Source: Olsenella sp. oral taxon 807 (GTDB lineage Bacteria > Actinomycetota > Coriobacteriia > Coriobacteriales > Atopobiaceae). Taken from it: DNA of 64,000 nucleotides. Within the stretch, counting starts at the first letter, position 1, and each line of letters starts with the position of its first letter. Location of the stretch: assembly GCF_001189515.2 (NCBI RefSeq), contig NZ_CP012069.2, positions 3,149,586 to 3,213,585 of the forward strand. Direction: 5' to 3'. Both the position numbers and the translations under genes were made by a program. Under the pieces are notes generated by a model. The model made no database searches and was not told the origin of the DNA. It saw only the letters and a list, made by a program, of their open reading frames with translations. Below are positions 1 through 8,675 of the stretch, piece after piece.

Positions 1-480
1 TGGTTCACGCTCGCCCTGTTCGTGATCGTCGCCGTCGCGCCGCTCTCCTCCTCCGCCGTCGCCATGGCCCTTTGGTCCGCGCTCTCCCTGGCCCTCTCCG
101 CCCACATCGCCTGGCGCAGGCTCCATTGGGTCCCGGTGGAGGGGGAGGTGGTCGAGGTCAGGAGCGGCGGCCCGGGCTCCGGCTCATGGTCCTTCGGCTG
201 GCGTTGGTCGTACGGGGGCGTGACGCACACGGCGACGGACATCGTCGGGCAGAGTTTCCTGTCCCTGTTCAATCGCATCGGGAGGGGGACCCGCGCGACC
301 CTCTGGGTGGACCCGCGCGACCCCTCGCGCCTGCTGCCCCCGAGCTGGCGCGCGCGCCTCACCTCCTACCTCGTCGACGTCGTCATGGGCGCCTACGGGA
401 CCCTGTACCTGGGGGCGCGCGCCCTGGGATTTTCCTGGGGCGGCGTGGGCGGCCTCGTGCGCCTGCTCCTCGGGGGCTGA
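1..480 (+). CDS. DUF3592-like membrane protein, 5' end outside window
   Basis: The frame is open from base 1, so the true start lies upstream and this entry is partial. The visible protein has a hydrophobic helix (SALSLALSAHIAW), a small domain running from VPVEGEVVEV to VDPRDPSRLLPPSW, and a second hydrophobic stretch at the C-terminus. This is the layout of DUF3592 proteins: a TM helix, an extracytoplasmic beta domain, and a second TM helix. Function is unknown. It is closely similar to the next gene (SAHIAWRRLHWVPVEGE and VDPRDPSRLLPPSWR are shared), so the two are tandem paralogues. The family call is from pattern recognition only. Confidence 0.6.
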   Translation, partial: WFTLALFVIVAVAPLSSSAVAMALWSALSLALSAHIAWRRLHWVPVEGEVVEVRSGGPGSGSWSFGWRWSYGGVTHTATDIVGQSFLSLFNRIGRGTRATLWVDPRDPSRLLPPSWRARLTSYLVDVVMGAYGTLYLGARALGFSWGGVGGLVRLLLGG

Positions 481-707
481 GGGCGGCAGTCCGGCGGCCA
501 CCTCGCACTCTGTCTGTGATGCCGCCTTTGCCAGGAAGGCCCGCAGGCCCCTCTCCCGCGGTCCCGTCCCCACGATGCGCCTCCCCGGAGGGGGGGGCGG
601 GAAGCTAGGTGCAGCATGTACGCGAAAGCCACTCCCTCATGTCCGGACGGGCTCGGCGGGCCGCCGCCCGCTCCGGCCCCGCTGGCGCGACTCGGGGAGG
701 CTGCCTG

Positions 708-1208
708 ATGGACAACGTGCTGTTCGCCCTGTATGGGTGGTTCTCGCTCGCCCTGCTGTTCGTGGGGTGCGTGGGGTCTATCGGCGGAGCGCCCCCTCGT
801 GTCTCTTCGCTTCGGATGGTGCTCGTCTGCGCCCTCCACGTCGCCCTCTCCCTGGCCCTATCGGCCCACATCGCCTGGCGCAGGCTCCATTGGGTCCCGG
901 TGGAGGGGGAGTCGATTGCCACCAGCCAGGAGGAAAGCCGCTCCTATCCCCCTCCTCCCTATAGGAGCAGCGGCTGCGGCTGGCGCTGGACGTACGGTGG
1001 GGTGACGTACACGGCGGAGGACTACATCCCGTTCAACATACCGGACAAGTACTGCTGCGTCTCGGGGAAGCGGACGATCGTCTGGGTGGACCCGCGCGAC
1101 CCCTCGCGCCTGCTTCCCCCGAGCTGGCGGGATCGGCTCTTCCTCTACCTCTTCTTCGGCGGCATGAGCGCCTACATGGCCCTGCGCCTGGGGGCGCTCA
1201 CCTTGTGA
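708..1208 (+). CDS. DUF3592-like membrane protein, tandem paralogue
   Basis: ATG at 708 is chosen because GGGGAGG lies 7 bases upstream; the open frame begins earlier at 609. The 166-residue product has N-terminal hydrophobic segments (about residues 5-50), the shared SAHIAWRRLHWVPVEGE block, a central domain with the conserved YGGVTYTAED pattern, the VDPRDPSRLLPPSW motif and a C-terminal hydrophobic segment. The middle differs from the upstream copy by an insertion rich in Ser, Tyr and Pro, so the duplication is not recent. Function is unknown; no partner gene is seen. Confidence 0.62.
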   Translation: MDNVLFALYGWFSLALLFVGCVGSIGGAPPRVSSLRMVLVCALHVALSLALSAHIAWRRLHWVPVEGESIATSQEESRSYPPPPYRSSGCGWRWTYGGVTYTAEDYIPFNIPDKYCCVSGKRTIVWVDPRDPSRLLPPSWRDRLFLYLFFGGMSAYMALRLGALTL

Positions 1209-1558
1209 CTTTCCTCGGGTGGTACGGGAGGCCTTGCGGGCGGCGGTCCGATGGGCGGCGCCTGCGAAAGGCTGCATTATGCCCGCCCGTATGCCGCGCT
1301 GCGACTATGGGACTGTTGGAGATATGCGTGCACATTCGCCCACACGACGGCACTGATGGATGGACGTGCATGTGGGGGGGGCTATCGCCTGGGGGGTTGC
1401 GGATTACGCGCAGCAGAGAAGGACCTTGCAACTATATTTGGAGGCCATGTTGTTGCCTCATGGACTACATAGATGCATAGAGGATTGGCTCGATTGCCTG
1501 GATGGTACCGCCGCAGCGAACTGGTGAACAGTATCTGAAGTTGGCCGGGGGATGAGCA
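1209..1558. other. intergenic, no gene recognised
   Basis: No frame here has family resemblance or a convincing ribosome binding site. No clear terminator, tRNA or repeat was found. A short pyrimidine-rich stretch precedes the XRE gene. Confidence 0.5.
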
Positions 1559-1921
1559 ATGGCCCACTTGAGTGCATGCCTAGATACGCGTAAAGTCTCC
1601 CGGGGCCAGATGGAGCGGCGTGACAGAAGACGTGGCCTATGGATCGACGCATATAGCCTGCACGAGGCTTGCAAGGCCTTCGGCAGGACGCAGGTGCAGG
1701 TGGCGAAGGCCATCGGCGTATCACAGAACCGCGTGTCGCACATGGAGAGCGGCGATATGGGCGCTACGGGTATCGATTCCCTGTGTCGCTACATTGCCGT
1801 CCTCGGCGGCAGCCTGACGCTGGACGTCCGCCTGCCCAGTGGGGACATCAAGTTCGCTGAGGGCATGCGGACGCAGGCCCAATGGTGCGACCCCACCGCA
1901 CGTGCTACCCCGACGCGGTGA
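1559..1921 (+). CDS. XRE-family helix-turn-helix protein (HigA-like antitoxin remnant)
   Basis: Residues about 32-95 hold an XRE helix-turn-helix (TQVQVAKAIGVSQNRVSHME) followed by LCRYIAVLGGSLTLDVRLP, the usual end of single-domain antitoxin or regulator proteins of the HigA type. No toxin gene is adjacent. The N-terminal 30 residues and the tail after LPSGDIKFAEG look unlike the family. The tail runs into a duplicated sequence (CGACCCCACCGCACGTGC at about 1888 and 1962), so the 3' end may have been replaced. ATG at 1559 has a GGGGGAT purine tract upstream. Likely DNA-binding; whether it is functional is uncertain. Confidence 0.55.
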   Translation: MAHLSACLDTRKVSRGQMERRDRRRGLWIDAYSLHEACKAFGRTQVQVAKAIGVSQNRVSHMESGDMGATGIDSLCRYIAVLGGSLTLDVRLPSGDIKFAEGMRTQAQWCDPTARATPTR

Positions 1922-2068
1922 ACCCCGCCGCGAGCTGCGTGCTCTACACGAGAGCCATGCACGACCCCACCGCACGTGCGACCCCGCCGCCGCCCTGGAC
2001 TCACCGCATGCGCGGCCCTACCGCAGGGCCACCTCGCAACATGGCAGGGCCACCGTCTGCCATAAAGA

Positions 2069-2506
2069 TCACGTGTCGGTCCGTACCATGTGCGTGAGCG
2101 CTCTGTCGCGATACACCAGGTCGTCCCTTACGCTAAATCCCTGTCGTTCCCAGAACAGGTTCCCACCCTCATTCCTGCCAAAGGCGACTAAGGCAACCTT
2201 GTTGATTTTGAGCGCGCGCAGTGCACTGAGCGAGGCTTCGACCAGCTGCGTACCTATGTTTCGATGACGCAGTTCGGGGTCGACCGAGGTGTGGTATACG
2301 TATCCCCGGCGACCGTCATGGCCAACCAGTATCGCCCCGATCACCCTTCCATCCTCAGCTACAAAGCATGTGTCGGGGTTTCTCGCAAGGAATCTTTCAA
2401 TCCCGTCCCTTGAGTCGTCGAGGTTATTCAGTCCCATGCCGGAGCAGGACATCCACAACTCACGCACTCCCTCGTAGTCGTCGATCGTCATTCTCCTGAT
2501 CCTCAT
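2069..2506 (-). CDS. GNAT-family N-acetyltransferase
   Basis: This is a 145-residue single-domain GNAT protein. It starts MRIRRMTIDDYEGVRELW, the usual beta1/alpha1 region. The central strand is VIGAILVGHDGRRGYVYHTSVD, and the acetyl-CoA pyrophosphate loop appears as ELRHRNIGTQLVEASL (R/Q-x-x-G-x-G/A pattern, here RNIGTQ). It ends with the typical NLFWERQGFSVRDDLVYRDR. Substrate is unknown. The gene stands alone on the minus strand between an XRE gene and a DeoR fragment. Confidence 0.85.
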   Translation of the reverse strand: MRIRRMTIDDYEGVRELWMSCSGMGLNNLDDSRDGIERFLARNPDTCFVAEDGRVIGAILVGHDGRRGYVYHTSVDPELRHRNIGTQLVEASLSALRALKINKVALVAFGRNEGGNLFWERQGFSVRDDLVYRDRALTHMVRTDT

Positions 2507-2754
2507 GGCAAACCTCCCGCGTGTCGTGCATTCCCAGACAGCACCCCCTAGAATAGGCTTGACTTTGCGCGGCGTCTACGCTCCCAGACCCAAAGACGCG
2601 CAAGATCCGCCACTATAGACCGTCCCAGCGCGCCAGGTCGCCGTCCACCTGCGAGCTCCCCACCTGCGAGTCGCCCGCCCGCGCCGCAGGAGGTTGAGCC
2701 GACGTTCGGCCAACTCGTCCTTGCTGTCGTCCCCAGGTACCGTCGCATGCGACT

Positions 2755-3033
2755 GTGGCCGACCGTCTGGATCGTGTGTTTCTCGTTCGGCAGCGTCACA
2801 GCGTCGAGCCTAGGCGAGACATTGCAACCAAGGTGGCCGAGCTCATCGGCGGCAGAGAAATCATCATCGTCGACGCGAGCACGACGGTGCTCGAGGCTCT
2901 CAGGACTGTGGGCGACAAGTCCAACCTGACGGTCGTGATAAACTCGTCCAAGATCTGCGACGGCAGCATCGACGTGTCGTTTTACCTGATCTCGACGGGC
3001 GGCATCTACAGGTGGGAGTCCCTGTCCTTTTAG
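2755..3033 (+). pseudogene. fragment of a DeoR-family sugar regulator
   Basis: The readable stretch from about residue 20 (RRDIATKVAELIGGREIIIV) through DASTTVLEALRTVGDKSNLT, VVINSSKICDGSIDV and LISTGGIYRWESLSF follows the sensor domain of DeoR-family repressors (IxDxGTTxxxLA, then NLTVxTNS, then GGxYR). The N-terminal winged helix and the last third of the sensor domain are missing, so it cannot be a working repressor. It lies just upstream of the GH3 glycosidase gene and may once have controlled it. The missing parts are not visible in neighbouring frames. Confidence 0.6.
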
Positions 3034-3150
3034 GGGGGCGTGATGGAGACTGTACGCAGGTATCATGTGGGTCTTGCCGTGCTGAGTCGCAAGGCAAAAC
3101 CCTATCCTTACCTATCCTTACAACATGACCGACTGGGAGGAAGTGCCTAC

Positions 3151-5730
3151 ATGGGACTCAGGCATCACAACATCATCGACAAGATGGACCTGGAGCAGAA
3201 GTGCGCGCTGCTCTCGGGGGCGACGGCGTTCGGTACGCGCGCCTACCCAAGTCTGGGCATCCCTGAGCTGCAGTTTTCGGATGGCCCGCACGGCATGCGT
3301 CATCAGGACCCCAATGCGGCCAATCATCTGGGCATTGGCGGCTCCATACCGGCGACCTGCTTTCCCACGGCGGTGACGGTCGCTAACAGCTGGGATCCCG
3401 CGCTTGCCGAAGAGCTGGGTCGCGCGCTTGGCGAGGAGGCCGTCGACCAAGGCGTGAACGTTGTGCTGGGCCTTGGCCTCTGCATCAAGCGAAGCCCCCT
3501 CTGCGGGCGCAACTTCGAGTACCTCTCGGAGGATCCGCTGCTTGCAGGTAAGATGGCTGCAGGGTACGTGCGAGGCATCCAGTCGAGTGGCGTGTCCGCC
3601 TGCCCCAAGCACTTCGCCGCCAACAGCCAAGAAACTCGTCGCCAGGCGTCGGACTCGGTGCTCGACGAGCGGACGCTGCGCGAGATCTACCTATTCGCCT
3701 TCGAGACTGTGGTGCGCGAGGCGCGACCCAAGACGATCATGACCAGCTACAACAAGGTCAACGGCAGCTATGCCAACGAGAACCCCCACCTGCTCAGGGA
3801 CATCCTGCGCGGTGAGTGGGGGTTTGAGGGGGCCATCGTCACCGACTGGGGAGGTTCCAACGACCATGTTGCCGGTGTCGCCGCCGGCTCCACCTTCGAG
3901 ATGCCCGCACCCGGGCTCGACTCGGTGCGCCAGCTCGTGAAGGCGGTGCGGGCAGGAGAGCTGGCCGAGGCCGATGTGGACGCGCGCGTCGACGAGGCGA
4001 TCGAGCTCGCACTCTCTACGGCGCCTGCCGTCAAGGTGGCCGCTGGCAGACAGTTCGACGTGGACGCGCACCATGAGCTCGCGAGGCGTATAGCGGCCGA
4101 GGGCATCGTACTCCTCAAGAACGAGCCCGCCTCGGCAGACAAGGGCCAGCCAGCTGACGCAGGGCGCCCCCTGCTGCCACTGCTCCCGCGCACGAAGGTG
4201 GCGCTTATAGGCGACTTTGCGCAGAACCCGCGCTACCAGGGCGCCGGCTCGTCTCTCGTGAACTGCACGAGGCTTGATACCATCGTGGACGCGATCGGCA
4301 CGAGCGAGCTTAAGGTTCTGGGCTTCGAGCGGGGGTTTGACCGCACCGACTCTGTAGACGATGCGACGGACGCGCGCCTGCGCAACGCGGCGGTGGCGCT
4401 TGCGCAAAACGCAGAGGTCGTCCTCGTGTGCCTTGGCCTCGACGAGCTCGCCGAGAGCGAGGGGCTTGATCGTGCGGACATGCGCCTCAACCAGAACCAG
4501 GTCAAGTTGCTCCATGCGCTGAGCGAGGCGAACGGCAACGTGGTCGTGCTGCTCTTCGCAGGAAGTGCCGTCGAGACCGATTGGGCCGCCGATGCCCGCT
4601 CCATCCTCTATTTGGCCTTAGGCGGGCAGGCAGGTGCCTCCGCCGCAGTCGACGTGCTCATGGGGAAGGTCAACCCCTCGGGCAAGCTGGCCGAGACCTG
4701 GGCCAAGCGCCTTGCGGACACCCCAACCTACGACAACTTTCCGAGCGATGGCCCCGTGGCGACGTACCGAGAGGGCATCTACGTGGGCTACCGATACTAC
4801 CAGAAGGCCTCCGTGCCGGTCGCGTATCCGTTTGGGCACGGCCTCTCGTACACGAGCTTTGCCTTCAAGGACATAGAGCTGAGCGAGATGAACGAGGTCA
4901 CGAGCACGAGCGTCTCGTTTGACGTCAGCAACGTCGGGGACGTCAGTGGCACCGAGGTCGCCCAGCTCTATGTGGGCAAGCTCCGAAGCAAGGTGTTCAG
5001 ACCGCTGCGTGAGCTCAAGGGGTTCGCGAAGGTTCTGCTCGAGCCGGGAGAGACGCGTCGTGTGACGATCGATCTGGACGAGAGGGCCTTTCGATACTTC
5101 AACGCGCGAACCGGCTCATGGGAGGTCGAGGGAGGCCTCTACGCGATCGAGGTCGGGACATCGAGCGAGGACATTCGCCTCTCGGCTCGCGTGAACGTCG
5201 CGGGCACGCATGCGCAGGCCCCGTATGAGGGTCTTGACCTTACGCCTTACGAGACGGGCAGGGTGCGTCAGGTTGACGATGCGCACTTTGCGGCGCTGCT
5301 TGGGCGTGACGTACCAGATGAGAGATTCAGGATGGACCGCAACGTCTGCTTCCGCGACGTGGGGAAAAGCCGCAGCCCGCTCTTCTGGGCGATCGGCGCC
5401 CTCCTGCGCTCGCTCAGACGACGCTCGCGAAAGAGCGGAACGCCCGATCTGAGCATCGAGTTCATCTACAACATGCCGATGCGCGCGTTGGCAAAGAACG
5501 CGGGGCAGTTCGTCTCGATGGGGCTGGTTGATGCGATCGTGCGAGAGCTCAAGGGCTGGGGTCTTGCGGGGGTGCTGCCAGCGGCTCTCGTCGGCTTCCA
5601 GACGGGCAGCGTGGGCCTTTTCGCTCTGGTCTGGCTATTGTGGTTTTCCCTGCCGCTTACCTGGGAGTTTGTGCTCAACCGGATCCTAAACACTGTTGGC
5701 GAGAGGCGCCTCGCAAGGAAGGGGAGCTAG
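3151..5730 (+). CDS. glycoside hydrolase family 3 (beta-glucosidase type) with C-terminal membrane region
   Basis: ATG 3151 is preceded by GGGAGGAA; the open frame extends upstream but lacks a better start. The 859-residue product has the GH3 barrel (SDGPHGMR near residue 48, KHFAANSQETRR, TSYNKVNGSYANENP). The catalytic nucleophile is in VTDWGG (Asp about 232). The alpha/beta sandwich follows (LPRTKVALIGDFAQN, GQAGASAAVDVLMGKVNPSG), then the fibronectin-III-like domain from about residue 585. About 130 extra residues then follow, including a hydrophobic stretch near residues 808-838 that should be a membrane segment. It probably cleaves beta-glucosides or related oligosaccharides. No signal peptide is seen, so membrane topology is unclear. 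Confidence 0.9.
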   Translation: MGLRHHNIIDKMDLEQKCALLSGATAFGTRAYPSLGIPELQFSDGPHGMRHQDPNAANHLGIGGSIPATCFPTAVTVANSWDPALAEELGRALGEEAVDQGVNVVLGLGLCIKRSPLCGRNFEYLSEDPLLAGKMAAGYVRGIQSSGVSACPKHFAANSQETRRQASDSVLDERTLREIYLFAFETVVREARPKTIMTSYNKVNGSYANENPHLLRDILRGEWGFEGAIVTDWGGSNDHVAGVAAGSTFEMPAPGLDSVRQLVKAVRAGELAEADVDARVDEAIELALSTAPAVKVAAGRQFDVDAHHELARRIAAEGIVLLKNEPASADKGQPADAGRPLLPLLPRTKVALIGDFAQNPRYQGAGSSLVNCTRLDTIVDAIGTSELKVLGFERGFDRTDSVDDATDARLRNAAVALAQNAEVVLVCLGLDELAESEGLDRADMRLNQNQVKLLHALSEANGNVVVLLFAGSAVETDWAADARSILYLALGGQAGASAAVDVLMGKVNPSGKLAETWAKRLADTPTYDNFPSDGPVATYREGIYVGYRYYQKASVPVAYPFGHGLSYTSFAFKDIELSEMNEVTSTSVSFDVSNVGDVSGTEVAQLYVGKLRSKVFRPLRELKGFAKVLLEPGETRRVTIDLDERAFRYFNARTGSWEVEGGLYAIEVGTSSEDIRLSARVNVAGTHAQAPYEGLDLTPYETGRVRQVDDAHFAALLGRDVPDERFRMDRNVCFRDVGKSRSPLFWAIGALLRSLRRRSRKSGTPDLSIEFIYNMPMRALAKNAGQFVSMGLVDAIVRELKGWGLAGVLPAALVGFQTGSVGLFALVWLLWFSLPLTWEFVLNRILNTVGERRLARKGS

Positions 5731-5731
5731 C

Positions 5732-5992
5732 ATGGCCCTCAGGGATTGGACTGAGCGTCATCGGGGGTTCTGGGAGTTCATCAAGTTCAACGTGCTCGGC
5801 AACGTCTCGATGATAGTGCGCCTCGCTCTCATGTGGGTTGGGTACGTCCTGCGCGAGAAGGTCGTGGAGGTCGTCCGGCACGGCCCGCTTAGTGAGCCTG
5901 GCGCATCTCTCGACGCACCAGAGGCGCCCGACGAGCTGAAAGCGACCGAACCTTGCGCCGATGGGTCCCCGGTACTTGCCCAGTCTCCATAG
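5732..5992 (+). pseudogene. truncated GtrA-like membrane protein
   Basis: ATG 5732 starts one base after the GH3 stop, with AAGGAAGGGGAG upstream. The 86-residue product begins with RGFWEFIKFNVLGNVSMIV, resembling the first membrane helix of GtrA-like proteins. The similarity ends after one or two helices (LALMWVGYVLREKVV), followed by polar sequence and a stop at the edge of repeat element E1. Members normally have four helices, so this is a 5' fragment cut at the repeat junction. Close coupling to the GH3 gene suggests they formed an operon, both linked to glycans. Confidence 0.5.
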
Positions 5993-5993
5993 C

Positions 5994-6530
5994 GGGCTCC
6001 TCGGGGTTTGTGAGGGTTGCTGTCTCGGCAAAGACGCCAGCCTAGCGGCGGCGCCACTCGCGCGGCCCTCGCGAGTCGCAACAGTGTACACAAATGCCCC
6101 AAAACGATGCCGAGAGGCCATTTTCGCCGATCTGTGTACACTCCTGCGTCCCCACGGCCGCTCGCATGACCCTCGCGAGTCGCAACAGTGTACACAAATG
6201 CCCCAAAACGGCGCCGAGAGGCCATTTCCACCAATTTGTGTACACTCCTGCGTCCCCACGGCCTCGCGCATGACCCTCGCAAGTCGCGACAGTGTACACA
6301 AATGACCCAAAACGGCGCCGAGAGGCCATTTCCACCAATTTGTGTACACTCCTGCGTCCCCACGGCCTCGCGCATGACCGGGCGGGGCCACGGGTCCCAC
6401 GATGTCGACGGCCCCATGGCCCCATGATGCGCAGTTCTTATTGAACCAAAACACCAGGGTGCTCTGGGCTGAGACCCACCCCACCGGGGCGGTGACGCAA
6501 CATCAACCCACGCGAGCTCGTGAAACCTCC
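5994..6530 (+). repeat. composite repeat element E1 with three GTGTACAC modules
   Basis: The left end resembles the other E elements (GGGCTCCTCGGGGTTTGTG). Three 58-bp modules lie at 6084-6141, 6188-6245 and 6292-6349, each opening and closing with GTGTACAC, spaced exactly 104 bp. A conserved GGGCGGGGCCACGGGTCCCA block at about 6380 follows. The right end is GGTGACGCAACATCAACCC to GCTCGTGAAACCTC. A 24-28 bp insert (6428-6455) is found again at 48430. Open frames across it read the repeat in all frames and are not genes. Confidence 0.85.
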
Positions 6531-6532
6531 TA

Positions 6533-6616
6533 TAAAGTGTACGTTTTCGTCGCCTTGAAGAAAAAGCTCAACTTACCGGGCTTTTACCGATCGGCATGAT
6601 GAAAACGTACACTTTA
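6533..6616. repeat. 16-bp perfect inverted repeat, 52-bp spacer
   Basis: TAAAGTGTACGTTTTC at 6533-6548 is repeated in inverted form as GAAAACGTACACTTTA at 6601-6616. It starts three bases past the right end of E1. It could be a small mobile unit, the remains of one, or a paired regulator site. Nothing in the spacer decides between them. Confidence 0.7.
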
Positions 6617-6647
6617 ATATGACCTTCCGAGCATAAAGAACTCTGCA

Positions 6648-6698
6648 TGATCCCAAAAAAGAGGCCGAAGGGGCCCTGATGGCCTTCGAGGCCTTGGA
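6648..6698 (-). terminator. rho-independent terminator, minus strand
   Basis: Read on the minus strand, the arms AAGGCCTCGAAGGCC and GGCCCCTTCGGCCT form a GC-rich stem followed by TTTTTT. No gene now ends just before it on this strand, so it may belong to a lost gene. Confidence 0.5.
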
Positions 6699-6860
6699 GA
6701 GAGCATGGCTTCCGCGTGCCGCCATCCGCCGAACGCAGGTTGAGCCGTACTCTGGACGCCTCCATGCTAAGCTATACGCACCCCGGCTTCTCTGGCACCC
6801 ACTCTCCCGATATGTCCTGATCCCAACAGAGACGCGATCCCGACAGGAAGGACTCGACCG

Positions 6861-7682
6861 ATGCCCTCAAGACCAAAGCTCCTGGCGCTTGACATGGACG
6901 GTACACTCCTTAACAGCCAGAAGCGCATCTCGCCCCGGACAATCGCTGCATTGTACGGGCTTGCGCACAGTGGCGTCGTCATCACCTTGTCAACTGGGCG
7001 CGGTCTTGCCGAGATTGCGGACTATAGGGATGAGCTTTCTTGGCTCAGATACGCATCGCTCGACGGTGGTGCGCTCGTGTACAACCTGGAGGCAAAAAGG
7101 CCGATTGACGCCCTCCCTATTCCCGACACTTTGGTTCTCTCCTGTATCAGGACTGGCAGGAGGGAGGGAGTCATGGTCCATATGAGCACCACGACGGGAT
7201 CGGTCGTCGAGCATGGCTACGTCGAGCGGTCGGACGAGTTCGGTGTGGGCATCTACCAGCCCATGTTTGACCGCAGGTGTGAGCGTGTGAATGACATTGC
7301 CCGCTACGTGCAGGACCATCCCTGTACGGTCGTGAAGATCGACCTCTTCCACCTCGACTCCGCGTCGCGTGAGCGTACGTTCGGCAGGCTTTCGGTAGGC
7401 TCCTCGCTCTCGCTCAAGCGTGCCGAGGCCACCTCGGTTGAGTGCACGCCCGTAGGCGTCAACAAGGCCACGGGCCTCCAGAAGATATGCGAGCTACTCG
7501 ATATCGGGATGGGGGAGGTCGTCGCCATTGGCGACGCCGACAACGACATGGACATCCTGGGGGTGGTAGGCACCTCCGTTGCCATGGGCAACGCCAGCGA
7601 GCGCATCCGCATGGCCTGCGACGTCGTGGTCGCTGACTGTGATCACGACGGTATCGTCGAAGCTATAGAGCGGCTGTTCTGA
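6861..7682 (+). CDS. Cof-type HAD-superfamily phosphatase
   Basis: This is a 273-residue protein with all HAD motifs. Motif I is LALDMDGTLL (Asp11 nucleophile, Asp13 acid). Motif II is in ITLSTGRG, the motif III lysine is in GVNKATGLQKI, and motif IV is IGDADNDMDIL. The large type IIB cap between motifs II and III is typical of Cof/YidA phosphatases acting on sugar phosphates, FMN or other phosphorylated metabolites. Substrate cannot be read from sequence. An AGGAAGG ribosome binding site lies upstream. Its 3' end overlaps the 3' end of the convergent toxin gene. Confidence 0.9.
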   Translation: MPSRPKLLALDMDGTLLNSQKRISPRTIAALYGLAHSGVVITLSTGRGLAEIADYRDELSWLRYASLDGGALVYNLEAKRPIDALPIPDTLVLSCIRTGRREGVMVHMSTTTGSVVEHGYVERSDEFGVGIYQPMFDRRCERVNDIARYVQDHPCTVVKIDLFHLDSASRERTFGRLSVGSSLSLKRAEATSVECTPVGVNKATGLQKICELLDIGMGEVVAIGDADNDMDILGVVGTSVAMGNASERIRMACDVVVADCDHDGIVEAIERLF

Positions 7683-7963
7683 GCCAGAGGGACTTGTGCC
7701 TTCCAAGCACACCGAGCGTGGCCAACTGAGAACACCTCGACCACAAGTCTGTCGTCCCGGATGACGCAGAGGACGCGGTAGTTTCCGATGCGGTAGCGCC
7801 ATTCCCTTGAACGATTGGCGGTCAGCCCCTTGCCACGGACACGCGGGTCCCTGCAGCCCTCCAAGTTCTTGCCAATCCAGGACACAATGAGTCGGGCGTC
7901 GAAGCGATCCATCCTCTTCAGCTGTTTGAGCGCGACATCCGTGTACTCGACGTGGTAGGCCAC
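7643..7963 (-). CDS. relE: RelE/ParE-family toxin
   Basis: This is a 106-residue RelE-fold toxin: YHVEYTDVALKQLKRMDRF, then RDPRVRGKGLTANRSREWRYRIGNYRVLCVIRDDRLVVEV. The basic WRYRIGNYR segment holds the usual RNase residues. Known relatives cleave mRNA on the ribosome. It begins with GTG directly after the antitoxin stop, so the two are translationally coupled. The C-terminus is about 15 residues longer than usual and overlaps the HAD gene tail. Confidence 0.85.
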   Translation of the reverse strand: MAYHVEYTDVALKQLKRMDRFDARLIVSWIGKNLEGCRDPRVRGKGLTANRSREWRYRIGNYRVLCVIRDDRLVVEVFSVGHARCAWKAQVPLAQNSRSIASTIPS

Positions 7964-8179
7964 CTACAGCTCCAGCTCTGAGAGCACCTGCTCGTGGGTA
8001 TGGCGTATGCCGTCATCCTCAGCGATGGCAATGCGCAGGGCTGTCAGATCCTCTTGGTCCTCGATTCTCTCGAAGACGGCATTGCGGATGAAGTCGGATA
8101 TGGTCTTTCCCTCGAACTTGGCGTACTTACGCACTACGGCAGCGTCTTCATCGCTGACACGCATCGTCATGGTGGACAT
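7964..8179 (-). CDS. relB: RelB/DinJ-type ribbon-helix-helix antitoxin
   Basis: This 71-residue partner of the downstream toxin starts STMTMRVSDEDAAVVRKYAK, a ribbon-helix-helix DNA-binding strand and helix. GKTISDFIRNAVFERIEDQE follows, then an acidic toxin-binding tail ending LSELEL. ATG 8179 has AAGAAGGGG upstream. An operator-like palindrome lies between promoter and start, fitting autorepression. Confidence 0.85.
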   Translation of the reverse strand: MSTMTMRVSDEDAAVVRKYAKFEGKTISDFIRNAVFERIEDQEDLTALRIAIAEDDGIRHTHEQVLSELEL

Positions 8180-8196
8180 AGGCGACCCCTTCTTGT

Positions 8197-8245
8197 GAAT
8201 ACAGTGTATTCTATCTTATAAGAGGTAAGCGAATCAATGGGGGCG
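8197..8245 (-). promoter_or_regulatory. relBE promoter and palindromic operator
   Basis: GAATACAGTGTATTC at 8197-8211 is an odd-centred perfect palindrome (7+1+7). On the minus strand, TTGATT and TAGAAT are spaced 18 bp and the palindrome overlaps the -10 element. That is where an autorepressing RHH antitoxin would bind. Confidence 0.6.
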
Positions 8246-8675
8246 AGCGGGTACGGGGAAGCTCGGAGCACGTCAGCACGTCAGCACGCCTGCCCGACTC
8301 CGTCAATGTAAAGATGCGCGCGGGAGACGCTCGACTGCGGACTACAGAAACCTGTCGATGGCGGCGTTAGCAAAAACGAGAGCACGCTGCGCTGTAGTTG
8401 CGCCGCGTGCTCTCAACCCAGGTGACGGGCGCCTCAGCCCCCTCGACCACGCCTCACCGTAGGCCTTGCGGTTTCGTCGTGCCCCTGGTCCTGCGCGCGA
8501 ACATGGGTGGGCAGTCGAAGTGGTGCGTGTGGCCTTGCGCTGCGACGTCCGCCAGCGCCCGAAAGCCGTCTCCGAGCGTGGCCAACCCACAACCTCATCC
8601 TTGGGCACAGGCGCGGACGTCCTGCTCCAGCCTCTGATAGAATGCGACGAGGGTCACAAGACGTGAGGAGCGCTC
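8212..8675. other. intergenic with an orphan minus-strand terminator
   Basis: No gene is recognised. A strong hairpin (GAGAGCACGC at 8378-8387 with GCGTGCTCTC at 8405-8414) is followed by T5 when read on the minus strand, implying a lost gene on that strand. The minus-strand frame through 8480-8640 (for example LATLGDGFRALADVAAQGH) looks protein-like but was not identified. ACGTCAGC is tandemly repeated near 8271. Confidence 0.45.

Noticed and set aside
5758..6484. Long minus-strand open frames across E1 (and similar frames in E3 and E5)
   Set aside because: They read the GTGTACAC modules in every frame, differ in frame between copies, and have no ribosome binding sites or family resemblance.
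6861..7682. Mannosyl- or sucrose-specific HAD phosphatase
   Set aside because: The Cof-type cap is clear, but nothing in the sequence fixes a substrate.
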